Below are positions 32,607 to 40,282 of a DNA stretch of 40,514 bases, one piece after another. This DNA comes from Desulfobacterium sp. (GTDB lineage: Bacteria > Desulfobacterota > Desulfobacteria > Desulfobacterales > Desulfobacteraceae). A program made the translations under genes and the position numbers. The notes beneath the pieces were generated by a model that ran no database searches, was not told the origin of the DNA, and saw nothing but the letters and a program-made list of their open reading frames with translations. Numbering within the stretch: the first letter of the stretch is position 1; the number at the start of each line of letters is the position of its first letter. The stretch is from the NCBI GenBank assembly GCA_016342325.1, contig JAEINR010000060.1:1-40514 (forward strand), written 5' to 3'.

Positions 32607-33446
32607 ATGAAGTATAAAGATAGATACTCCATAGGAGATGTCAGTAGAATCTGCAACATATCAAAAAAGGCACTTCGATACTATGACAAAATCGGGCTTA
32701 TAAATTCTGAAAGAGACTGTGTCAATAATTATAGATATTATTCCAACGAATCATTATTGGCCGTACCGGTAATAAAATACTATAAGCAGATGGGATTTAA
32801 ACTTGATGAAATGCGGGAGTTCATTGAGGGGAATGTTTATAAGGCGATTAAAAGGTCCTTTGAATCAAAGATTGACGATCTGAAAATAATACAGGAAGAG
32901 ACACGCAGACAATATGCATCCGTTAAAGACTGGTATGATTTAATCCTGGAAGCAGAGATGGTCATCGATAATGATATTCGTCAAGTAGCCGTTAAATATG
33001 TTGACTCATCAGAGTATCTCTTTTTAGAACAATCCTTTAATAATGATATTAAGGAATCCATTATTAACATTGAATTTACAAATTATGTGGAAAAGGTAAA
33101 CAATGAGATAACGGGTCCTGTAGTGATAAATTTTTCTTCCTTTAAAACCCGAATGCAGGATAAAAGCCAAAATGTAAGGATTCTGCAGAAGACATTAAAG
33201 GAATGTAAAGAAGATGAAAAAATGAAGTTTGGTGGACAGATGATGATTTCTTGTTATCACATCGGTACCCATGAAACCCTGAATGATACCTACGAAAAAA
33301 TATGCCGGTGGGCTGACAAACACAACTATATTATCGGTGAAGAATCATACGAAAGGTATGTTACGGATTACTGGACAACCAGAAACAGTGCACAATTCGT
33401 AACAGAGGTCATGATGACTGTTTCAAGAGAAAAGAACAAAGTATAG
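32607..33446 (+). CDS. MerR-family regulator with GyrI-like effector domain (BmrR-like)
   Basis: This 279-residue protein has a MerR winged helix at residues 1-75 (YSIGDVSRICNISKKALRYYDKIG, then YRYYSNESL), a dimerisation coiled coil at about 80-120, and a C-terminal effector domain at about 130-279 with the GyrI/BmrR-type ending GEESYERYVTDYW. Such regulators bind small cationic or amphipathic ligands and activate promoters with 19-20 bp spacers. Four such promoters, sites a-d, are in this window, so choline or a product may be the inducer. The gene is AT-rich compared with its neighbours, which suggests separate origin. AAGAGG lies 7 nt upstream of the ATG. Confidence 0.9.
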   Translation: MKYKDRYSIGDVSRICNISKKALRYYDKIGLINSERDCVNNYRYYSNESLLAVPVIKYYKQMGFKLDEMREFIEGNVYKAIKRSFESKIDDLKIIQEETRRQYASVKDWYDLILEAEMVIDNDIRQVAVKYVDSSEYLFLEQSFNNDIKESIINIEFTNYVEKVNNEITGPVVINFSSFKTRMQDKSQNVRILQKTLKECKEDEKMKFGGQMMISCYHIGTHETLNDTYEKICRWADKHNYIIGEESYERYVTDYWTTRNSAQFVTEVMMTVSREKNKV

Positions 33447-33520
33447 CGGACCCCAAACGTCAGACCCTGGAAACCAGGCCGGAGATACTCTTTGGGATCT
33501 GTTTTTGATCGGATTGCAGG

Positions 33521-34972
33521 ATGCTATTGGCCTGGATTGGAGGTCGTTTGAGAAAAACAGGGCTTAAATGGGTTATTCTCGGATATATTCTGCTCAAAAC
33601 CGCACACGCCTTTGCTGGCATTGACACCTCCCTTATAGATGAACAAAAAAACAGGAAAAGATGGACCGGAGATTATGCCGAACTGGTCCAACACCGGGTC
33701 ATAAGGGCATTGGTTCCATACAGCAAAACCTATTTTTTTCTGGATAAGGCGACTCCCCGGGGGGTGACCCATGACCTGCTCATGGAATTTGAAAAAACGG
33801 TCAACACCCAATTAGAGCGTCGCCATCTCAAGGTTCATGTGGTCATTATTCCCACCCCCAGGGACCGGTTGATTCCGGACCTGGCATCGGGTTTAGGCGA
33901 TATTGCCGCCGGTAACCTGACCATTACCGGCGGCCGGAGAAGAAAAGTGGATTTCACGGTTCCGTTTATGACCCAGGTGAAAGAAATCCTGGTGACAGGT
34001 CCGGAATCACCCAGGATCTATTCCGTAAACGACCTGGCCGGGAAACCCATCATGGTTAGAAAATCCAGCAGTTACTATGATAGTCTGCTCCGGCTGAACA
34101 GAAAGTTCCGGGCCACAGGAAAAAAGAGGGTTCGCATTGTCAAGGCCCATGAATACCTGGAAGATGAGGACCTTCTTGAAATGCTCGACGCCGGAATGAT
34201 TCCCATGCTGGTCGTTGACAATCACAAGGCTGAGCTGTGGAGCAACATTTTTGACAACATCGTTATCTATCCCCATATTGCAATTCGTACCAGCGGACAG
34301 ATTGCCTGGGCCATAAGGAAAAACAGCCCGGAACTGGCAACGGTTCTCAATGACTTTATTCAAAAAAACAAACGGGGCACTTTGCTGGGCAACATTATAT
34401 TTGAGCGGTATCTGAAAAATACCCGCCATGTCCGCAATACCTTTGCCCAGGATAAGAAATTTTCCAATATCTTGGAATTATTTAAAAAATATGCCGAAGA
34501 ATATAACTTTGACTGGCTTTTGCTCAAGGCCATAGCCTTTCAGGAATCGGGGATCAACCAGAAAATAACCAGTTCCCGGGGGGCGGTCGGCGTGATGCAA
34601 CTCATGCCTGCCACGGCCGGGGACCCCAATGTGAACATCCCCGACATCACCGGTGTGGATGCCAATATCCATGCTGGAAGCAAATACCTCAGGTTTTTGA
34701 TCGACCGCTATTTTACTGAATCCGACATCGATCTCCTGAATCGCAACCTGTTGGGACTTGCCGCCTATAATGCCGGACCGCGAAGGGTTTCAAATCTCAG
34801 GGCTGAGACAAAAAAAATGGGCCTGGATCCCAATGTCTGGTTCCAGAATGTCGAGGTGGTGGCGGCCAGACAAATCGGCAGGGAAACCGTGCAGTATGTG
34901 AGTAATATCTTTAAATATTATATTGCCTACCGCTTGATCCAGGATCAGGAAAATCTAAAACAAAGCAATTAA
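33521..34972 (+). CDS. mltF: MltF-like lytic murein transglycosylase
   Basis: A 483-residue periplasmic protein in two modules. An N-terminal signal (KWVILGYILLKTAHAFA) leads to a solute-binding-protein type 3 domain (about 50-300; AAGNLTITGGRRRKVDFTVP). A C-terminal SLT lysozyme-like domain follows, with the catalytic Glu in AIAFQESGIN and motifs GAVGVMQLMPATA and LAAYNAGP. This is the architecture of MltF, which cleaves peptidoglycan glycan strands. The start is uncertain: the ATG at 33521 lacks a clear ribosome-binding site, and an in-frame TTG at 33548 follows GGAGGT by 3 nt. Confidence 0.88.
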   Translation: MLLAWIGGRLRKTGLKWVILGYILLKTAHAFAGIDTSLIDEQKNRKRWTGDYAELVQHRVIRALVPYSKTYFFLDKATPRGVTHDLLMEFEKTVNTQLERRHLKVHVVIIPTPRDRLIPDLASGLGDIAAGNLTITGGRRRKVDFTVPFMTQVKEILVTGPESPRIYSVNDLAGKPIMVRKSSSYYDSLLRLNRKFRATGKKRVRIVKAHEYLEDEDLLEMLDAGMIPMLVVDNHKAELWSNIFDNIVIYPHIAIRTSGQIAWAIRKNSPELATVLNDFIQKNKRGTLLGNIIFERYLKNTRHVRNTFAQDKKFSNILELFKKYAEEYNFDWLLLKAIAFQESGINQKITSSRGAVGVMQLMPATAGDPNVNIPDITGVDANIHAGSKYLRFLIDRYFTESDIDLLNRNLLGLAAYNAGPRRVSNLRAETKKMGLDPNVWFQNVEVVAARQIGRETVQYVSNIFKYYIAYRLIQDQENLKQSN

Positions 34973-34996
34973 ACCCGTCTGTACTAATTTTTTTTC

Positions 34997-35024
34997 TAAA
35001 GTTAGTTCTCATAATTGGCGATAG
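34997..35024 (+). promoter_or_regulatory. Possible flagellar sigma-28 (FliA) promoter before the FlxA-like gene
   Basis: TAAAGTTA with the -35 TAAA at 34997 is followed after 16 bp by GGCGATAG (35017-35024), close to the FliA -10 GCCGATAA. The spacing is one base longer than the usual 15. flxA is a FliA-dependent gene in E. coli, which makes the match more credible. Confidence 0.35.
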
Positions 35025-35135
35025 GGAAACGAGTCTACCTAGGGTGATTGCTGATCCATGGAGGAGGGGTTCCCATGATCGTTTCCGATTGTCCTGACCA
35101 CATCTTTTAACGATAGAGCGCCAAAGGAGTGTACA

Positions 35136-35534
35136 ATGAGCATTTCAACCATTCAGTCTGGAATGGCGTCGGTTTCCCAAATGAACCATGGGGGAACGTC
35201 TTCCCTGAACCCTAAAGTCAATGGGGCCGTAGGGCAAGGCACCGATGCGTATACGGTGGAAATCTCCCAGGAGGCAAAGACGGCTGAGGAGCTTATGGCC
35301 GAGGCGGCTGAAGGGGCCGGAGGTGCGGGAGGAGGCGCGGATACCTCTTTAATAGACGTCACCATTGAGAAGATAAAAGAACAGATGGAAGCGATCAAGG
35401 CACAGCTTGAACAATTGGCAAATGCTGAAGGCGAGGCAGCCATGGCCCAGAAAAAGACGCTTACTGACCAGCTGGCAAGCCTCAGCTCCCAGCTCATGGA
35501 TCTTCTATCAAAAAAAGCTGAACTCATGGCCTAG
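35136..35534 (+). CDS. FlxA-like protein
   Basis: A 132-residue protein with a low-complexity N-terminal half (Gly/Ala/Ser-rich, including EGAGGAGGGAD). The C-terminal helical segment IKEQMEAIKAQLEQLANAEG, then KKTLTDQLASLSSQLMDLL, matches the FlxA-like family. FlxA proteins are small coiled-coil proteins in flagellar regulons whose function is unknown. GGAG lies 7 nt upstream of the ATG. Confidence 0.75.
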   Translation: MSISTIQSGMASVSQMNHGGTSSLNPKVNGAVGQGTDAYTVEISQEAKTAEELMAEAAEGAGGAGGGADTSLIDVTIEKIKEQMEAIKAQLEQLANAEGEAAMAQKKTLTDQLASLSSQLMDLLSKKAELMA

Positions 35535-35593
35535 TTTCCGAAAACAGGCGGTCTCTTTTAACTCACTCTCACACAGTTTGTAATGTTAGTTTG

Positions 35594-36232
35594 CTAACCA
35601 CCGTATCGTCCCAGGATGCTGTGGAATCCGGGGGTGTCTGTAAATTCCGCCATGGTGAGGCCGGCACCGGCAAAGAGCGCTTCCATCTCGCTTCTGTCCG
35701 GCAGGCGGTCGTTTGACACCGCGCTTTCGGTCTTGTGATGGGTGGCAAGCTCCTTGGATGACATGAGGTGGGCAATCACCAGGAGACCGCCGGGCTTGAG
35801 GACCCGCACCAGGCTTTCAAGGGCCTGGGCCTTGTCCGGAAAGTGGGGAAAGCAGGCAAAGCAGATCACCCGGTCGCAATGGTTGTCCCATAGGGGAATG
35901 TCGGTCACCTGGGAACAGATGAAGCTGATGTTGTCTCCCGGGTGGAGGGATTGGTTGACCTTGATCATCTCCTCGGCATAGTCCAGTTCATAAAGGTGAC
36001 CTTTGTGGGAGAGTCGCTTGAGGAGATAGGGGGCAAGCACCCCGCTGCCGCATCCTGCGTCCAGGATGGTGTGGTTTGGGTGAAGGTCAAGGGATTGGAT
36101 GATGCGCTCTATCTTGTCTGAATAGCGGTCGTAGTTCCCGGTTTCGGGATTTTTGTACAATTTGTCCAGCCAGGTTTCCGCTCGTTTGTTGAAAAAACGT
36201 TTTCTTTCAATATCCTGTTGTATCCTGTCCAT
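35594..36232 (-). CDS. Class I SAM-dependent methyltransferase (second in the ABC operon)
   Basis: A 212-residue Rossmann-type methyltransferase: motif I ILDAGCGSGVLAPYLL, the acidic residue of motif II in LYELDYAEEM, motif III area DIPLWDNHCDRVICFACFPHF, then LVRVLKPGGLLVIAH. The family resembles UbiE/Menaquinone-type methyltransferases, and the substrate is not readable. It is the last gene of the ABC importer operon and starts 3 bp after the binding-protein stop, with AAAGGAG 6 nt upstream. Confidence 0.85.
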   Translation of the reverse strand: MDRIQQDIERKRFFNKRAETWLDKLYKNPETGNYDRYSDKIERIIQSLDLHPNHTILDAGCGSGVLAPYLLKRLSHKGHLYELDYAEEMIKVNQSLHPGDNISFICSQVTDIPLWDNHCDRVICFACFPHFPDKAQALESLVRVLKPGGLLVIAHLMSSKELATHHKTESAVSNDRLPDRSEMEALFAGAGLTMAEFTDTPGFHSILGRYGG

Positions 36233-36235
36233 GGT

Positions 36236-37435
36236 TTACTCCTTTAGGGTCCATTCCATCCATTGGCAGGCCCTGAGTTCTTTTGCTGTGTTTTGGTCAA
36301 CGCCGTAGAGATTTTGATAAAAGGTCAGGAGCCAGTCGCCAAGGTCGATATCCTGGAATCGTTCGGGATAGGCTGCCTTTGCCATGACCATGACATCGAT
36401 GGGGTATTCCAGCCGTTTTTCGCAGTTGCAGGGGGTCCAGGGCAGGGCGGATACCGCCCTGTTTTGGACGGCAGTCATCTCTGTGAGACCCTGGTAGTAG
36501 GGCGCTTCGTAGAGTTCCCTGGGGGGGTGGTAGCCCCAGGCCGTGACCAGGATGATCACATCCGGGTCAAGGGCCAGGAGCTGCTCGGTGTTGAGGATGC
36601 CCCAGGCGCCACTGCCCTTGTAGGCGTTGTCGGCATTGACATAGGTTTGGAGAAGATGGGTCTGGATGGTGTCCTGGCCCTTGGCATGGCCTGCGCCTCC
36701 CTGGCTTCTTGCCTTGGGGGACAGGCCCAGGAGCAGAATCTCCTTTTTCTCAGCCACTTTAATGTCACCGGTTCGTTCCCGGACAAAGGCAATGCTCTGT
36801 TCCAGAAAGGCGGCAAGGGTGTCGGCTCGCTCTGATTGCTGGAATACCCGGCCGATGATTCTTATTTCCTCTCCCATGGATCCAAGGTCCGGCCGGTCAA
36901 AGGTGTTGGGGCCGTGGAGCACCACCAGGGGGATGCCCAGGGATTCGATGAGGCGGATCCCCTTGTCCATCACGTCATCCCCTCCCCTGAGGGAGCAGGA
37001 GCCGGTTCTGACGATCACAACATCGGGATCAAGGCTTGCAAGTTTTTCATAGTTGATGCCCGTGCCGGACCGGGAGACCAGGGGTAGATCCATGAAGCCC
37101 GGGTTGAGATAGGTAACCGGGTTCATGCCGTCGTGGTAGTCATAGGTTTCGCTGCCAAGGGTGGGGTAGGTGTAGGACCAGATCTTGGGAATGCACCCGG
37201 ATCCCAGGCCCACGATCTTGTCAGCCACCTTGAGCCGTGTCATCACCCCCTCGATCATGCCGTCGCTGATGGTGACCACCCGGTTGATGGTTCTGGGTAC
37301 CCGGACGTCAACCCCCCGCTGGTCCTTGACCGTGATGAATTCCTGCAGGGCCCGGCAGGGGAGGGGAAGGGCGAAAAAAAGGACAAGGGCAAGTCCCAGG
37401 GCCAATCCCGGGAAAGGGCGTCTAATTACGGCCAT
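36236..37435 (-). CDS. Periplasmic metal-chelate binding protein of an ABC importer
   Basis: A 399-residue type III (BtuF/FecB-like) binding protein. The signal peptide is ALGLALVLFFALPLPCRA. It is followed by ITVKDQRGVDVRVPRTINRV, the family's 'V.D..G..V.VP..P.RVV' entry motif, and two lobes joined by a long helix. Conserved segments include KLASLDPDVVIV and QLLALDPDVIIL. It should bind an iron-siderophore, cobamide or related chelate outside the membrane. The ATG at 37435 overlaps the end of the first methyltransferase by 14 bp. Confidence 0.88.
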   Translation of the reverse strand: MAVIRRPFPGLALGLALVLFFALPLPCRALQEFITVKDQRGVDVRVPRTINRVVTISDGMIEGVMTRLKVADKIVGLGSGCIPKIWSYTYPTLGSETYDYHDGMNPVTYLNPGFMDLPLVSRSGTGINYEKLASLDPDVVIVRTGSCSLRGGDDVMDKGIRLIESLGIPLVVLHGPNTFDRPDLGSMGEEIRIIGRVFQQSERADTLAAFLEQSIAFVRERTGDIKVAEKKEILLLGLSPKARSQGGAGHAKGQDTIQTHLLQTYVNADNAYKGSGAWGILNTEQLLALDPDVIILVTAWGYHPPRELYEAPYYQGLTEMTAVQNRAVSALPWTPCNCEKRLEYPIDVMVMAKAAYPERFQDIDLGDWLLTFYQNLYGVDQNTAKELRACQWMEWTLKE

Positions 37436-38279
37436 GGCTTTCCGCTCCTGTTTTCCACCAGAACTTCATGGTGGTGTGGTCAAACCCGTGGACATACCCG
37501 CCGTTTCCCTTAACCAGATGGCTGTTCAGGTATTCTTCAAGCACGGGGCGGTGGTCATCCTGGATGCGTTCAAACCGCCGGCAGTAGAACTCCACGGCCT
37601 CGGATTGACTGGCAAAGGTTTCATGGAAGTGCTCGTTGTGCACCTCAACATTGGGATATATGCCCATCTGATAGAGGACCTGGAACAGGATGTCGCTTTT
37701 GGGGCCGCCGTGGTATTCCTGGTTGAAGAGTGTGGGCCACACCGCCTTGGGCATCGCCTCCCATCCCGGGATACCGGCATGCCAGTAGATGTAGACATAT
37801 CCCCGGCTCACCTGGACCATCTTTTGGACGGCCTCCCGGATGTCGGTCATGCCGAGGCTCATGGAAGCGATGACCAGGTCGTACCTGTGGCAGAGTTCCG
37901 GGGTGATTTCCACATCCTCCCAGGCTTTTTCGATACACCTTATGTTTTGGATGTTTTTCTCCCGGATTAACTCCTGCATCACCCGGTTCATTCCCGGGGA
38001 GGGCTCCACCGTGGTGACCGAGCGCACCTTTTTTGCCATGGGAACGGCCAGGATGCCCGGGCCGGATCCGATGTCGATCACCCGCATGTCCGGGGTGAGG
38101 GGAAGGTCTTTAAGGGTGTTGTCAATCCGGGTCTGGTGCTTTCGAACCCCCTCCTTGAGGTAGATCTTTGCCGATTTCGGGTCGGCCCAGAACTCCTTGC
38201 AGCTCTTGCCTGAGGTGGTGCGCCATTGCTGCATCCGGTGTTTCCACTCGTCGTTCCAGTCAACGCCTGCTAACGCCAT
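37422..38279 (-). CDS. Class I SAM-dependent methyltransferase (first in the ABC operon)
   Basis: A 285-residue methyltransferase with motif I VIDIGSGPGILAVPMAKK, the acidic motif II VTTVEPSPGMN, and motif IV YDLVIASMSLGM. An N-terminal extension of about 75 residues (EWKHRMQQWRTTSGKSCKEF) precedes the Rossmann core. A second methyltransferase lies at 35594. Both are in one operon with a chelate importer, which suggests they modify the imported ligand or a metal cofactor, or handle metal-linked methyl transfer. The start overlaps the ATPase gene by 20 bp, with AAAGGAG upstream inside the ATPase tail. Confidence 0.85.
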   Translation of the reverse strand: MALAGVDWNDEWKHRMQQWRTTSGKSCKEFWADPKSAKIYLKEGVRKHQTRIDNTLKDLPLTPDMRVIDIGSGPGILAVPMAKKVRSVTTVEPSPGMNRVMQELIREKNIQNIRCIEKAWEDVEITPELCHRYDLVIASMSLGMTDIREAVQKMVQVSRGYVYIYWHAGIPGWEAMPKAVWPTLFNQEYHGGPKSDILFQVLYQMGIYPNVEVHNEHFHETFASQSEAVEFYCRRFERIQDDHRPVLEEYLNSHLVKGNGGYVHGFDHTTMKFWWKTGAESHGRN

Positions 38280-39147
38280 GTTCTTGCTCCTTTGCTATTG
38301 CCGGTCTTGCGACCTTATAGTTTCTTAGCTCTGGTTTTTCCGTTATCTGGGCGAGGGAATCAGAAAAATGCTTTGATTCCGGCTTGTCCAGGTTCGGTAT
38401 AATCATCTTGATGTCCTCAAGGTCCCTGACCTGGCAGGAGCCCTGGTAGATGGTGTCCATCATCTCCTGGCAGAGAACCGTTCCCGGCGCTCCGGTTGCG
38501 GCCACTTCGGCGTTGTTCAGCACCACGGTGGTGTCGCAGAACCAGGCCACATGGTTGGGATCGTGGCTGCAGGCCAGGATGGTGATGCCCTGGTCGGCAA
38601 TGGCTCTCAAGGTTTTCCAGATCTCCAGTTGGTTTTTGAAGTCAAGGGCCGAGGTGGGTTCGTCCAGGAAGATCAGCCGGGTTTCCTGGGCAATGGCCCT
38701 TGCGATGAGGACCATCTGCCGTTGGCCTCCGGAGAGAAGATCATAGGGCTGGTCCCTTAAATGGGCGATGCCCAGGGTGGAAAGGGCCATCTCCGCCTTT
38801 TCAATGTCCCTGGCCCGGGGCACGGACAAACGGTTCAGGTGGGGGGTCCTGCCCATGAGCACCATCTCTTTCACAAGATAGGGGAACGGTGGTTTGTGGT
38901 CCTGGGGCACATAGGCCACCAGCTGGGCCATCTGCCGTGTCTTGATGGTCTTTATGTCCATGTGGTTGATGGCGATGGTGCCGGTGTAGCCGGTGAGAAA
39001 TTTCAGGCAGCACTTGAACAGGGTGGTCTTGCCGCATCCGTTGGGGCCGAAGAGGCCGCAGAGCTCTCCCGGGGCCAGGGAGAAGGAGATCTCCTCAAGA
39101 ACGGGTGTGTTACTGTAGCTGAAATTCAGGGTGTCGACGGTGAGCAT
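38260..39147 (-). CDS. FecE/BtuD-type ABC transporter ATPase with repeat-derived tail
   Basis: A 295-residue ATPase with Walker A GPNGCGKTTLF, Q-loop AYVPQDHKPPFP, signature LLSGGQRQMV, Walker B RLIFLDEPTSALD and the switch His in ACSHDPNH. The family body ends near IIPNL (about residue 253). The remaining 40 or so residues, starting DKPESKHFSDSLAQIT, are encoded by the dispersed repeat copy 3 and look like an acquired tail. The start at 39147 has GGAGG; an earlier in-frame start has none. It is the second gene of the operon, 1 bp after the permease stop. Confidence 0.92.
   Translation of the reverse strand: MLTVDTLNFSYSNTPVLEEISFSLAPGELCGLFGPNGCGKTTLFKCCLKFLTGYTGTIAINHMDIKTIKTRQMAQLVAYVPQDHKPPFPYLVKEMVLMGRTPHLNRLSVPRARDIEKAEMALSTLGIAHLRDQPYDLLSGGQRQMVLIARAIAQETRLIFLDEPTSALDFKNQLEIWKTLRAIADQGITILACSHDPNHVAWFCDTTVVLNNAEVAATGAPGTVLCQEMMDTIYQGSCQVRDLEDIKMIIPNLDKPESKHFSDSLAQITEKPELRNYKVARPAIAKEQEHGVSRR
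38318..38392 (-). repeat. Dispersed ~75-bp repeat, copy 3, inside the ABC ATPase gene
   Basis: On the minus strand this copy begins CCTGGACAAGCCGGAATC and ends GAGCTAAGAAACTA. It aligns with copies 1 (7794-7869) and 2 (17226-17298) over the full length. It lies in the ATPase frame and provides its C-terminal tail (KPESKHFSDSLAQIT), whereas copies 1, 2 and 4 are intergenic. Confidence 0.75.
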
Positions 39148-39148
39148 A

Positions 39149-40183
39149 TTATCCTCCAAAGATCCGCTGCCCTTTGCTCCGTATGAGGAAAAAGAGGTAG
39201 GGCGCTCCAAGTATGGATGTAATGATTCCAATGGGAATCTCGGCGCTTGTCAATGTCCTTGCCAGGGTGTCGCAGACGATGAGATAGATGGCCCCCAACA
39301 TCCCGGCCACCGGGATGACGATCCGGTGGTCGGGTCCGGTGATCATCCGGGTGGCATGGGGCATCATCAGCCCCACCCAGGCGATGATGCCCACGGTGGA
39401 GACGGCGGCCGCCGTCATGAGGGTGGCAAGGGTGATGAGGAGGAGCTTGGTGGTCTCCGGGTTGATGCCTAAGCTCTGGGCCTCCTGGTCCCCCATGGAG
39501 ATCACGTTGATCCGCCAGCCGGAAAGCCAGATGATCACAAAGCAGGGCAGGGCAATGGGAACGAGGATGGCAATATCCCGCCATCCGGCGTAGTAAAATC
39601 CTCCCATGAGCCAGAACACGATCTCCCGCAGGGCCGTGTCCTGGGCAACGTATTTGATGATGCCCACCAGGGCGGAAAAGATGGAGCCTGTGATGACGCC
39701 GGCAAGGATCAGGGTGACCACCGGTGTCTGGCCCCGGACCCGGGCCATGGTGTAGGCCATTGCAACGGCCAGGAACCCGAACACAAAGGCCAGGACCTGG
39801 ACCGACAGGAAAAAGGAGGGAAACACAATGCCCAGGGAGGCGCCAAAGGCGGCGCCCGAGGAGATGCCGAGGATATAGGGTTCCACCAGGGGGTTCTTAA
39901 AACAGCCCTGGAACACCGTGCCGGCCGTGGCCAGGCAGACGCCCACAACAACGGCCAGGAGGGTCCTTGGCAACCGGATGTTCCACACGATGGTGTTGTG
40001 GAGCCGTTCCAGGGAGTCCAGGTCCGGATAGGAAAAGAGGTGGGCTGAGATGGTCTTGACAATGGCGGAAACCGGGATGTTGCAGGCACCGCACTGCATG
40101 CAGAAAAAAGCGGTCAGGACAAGAAGCCCGAACAGGCCGGTTGTTGCGAGGGTCTTTTTGTTGATCAGCTGGGTCGTGGTCAT
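39149..40183 (-). CDS. FecCD-type ABC transporter permease
   Basis: A 344-residue permease with the roughly ten helices of the BtuC/FecCD family. Diagnostic segments are RLPRTLLAVVVGVCLATAG, FKNPLVEPYILGISSGAAFG, LILAGVITGSIFSALVG, then VGIIAWVGLMMPHATRM and SAEIPIGIITSILGAPYLFFL. It forms the membrane channel of a vitamin B12/siderophore-type importer. The ATG at 40183 (MTTTQL) is preferred over an in-frame TTG at 40198, though the ribosome-binding site is weak. It is the first gene of the operon, behind a terminator-bearing leader. Confidence 0.92.
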   Translation of the reverse strand: MTTTQLINKKTLATTGLFGLLVLTAFFCMQCGACNIPVSAIVKTISAHLFSYPDLDSLERLHNTIVWNIRLPRTLLAVVVGVCLATAGTVFQGCFKNPLVEPYILGISSGAAFGASLGIVFPSFFLSVQVLAFVFGFLAVAMAYTMARVRGQTPVVTLILAGVITGSIFSALVGIIKYVAQDTALREIVFWLMGGFYYAGWRDIAILVPIALPCFVIIWLSGWRINVISMGDQEAQSLGINPETTKLLLITLATLMTAAAVSTVGIIAWVGLMMPHATRMITGPDHRIVIPVAGMLGAIYLIVCDTLARTLTSAEIPIGIITSILGAPYLFFLIRSKGQRIFGG

Positions 40184-40230
40184 TACTCTGTTGTCCAAAT
40201 CCGTTTATGGTTGAGGCGATTGTCGCCAAC

Positions 40231-40282
40231 AAAAAAAAGGCCATGAAGATACAGAAATCGTTCTGTAAGCCTTCATGGCCTT
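40231..40282 (-). terminator. Intrinsic terminator in the ABC operon leader (possible attenuator)
   Basis: On the minus strand AAGGCCATGAAG pairs perfectly with CTTCATGGCCTT, with an inner ACAGA/TCTGT stem, followed by a run of T. It lies only about 48 bp before the permease start. It either ends an upstream transcript or acts as an attenuator of the ABC operon, in which case an antiterminator or ligand-binding RNA would be expected upstream. Confidence 0.8.

Noticed and set aside
33619-33640. TTGACACCTCCCTTATAG as a fifth MerR-type site
   Set aside because: It lies inside the mltF-like coding region (signal peptide end), on the opposite strand to the other sites, and no -10 follows at 19 bp.
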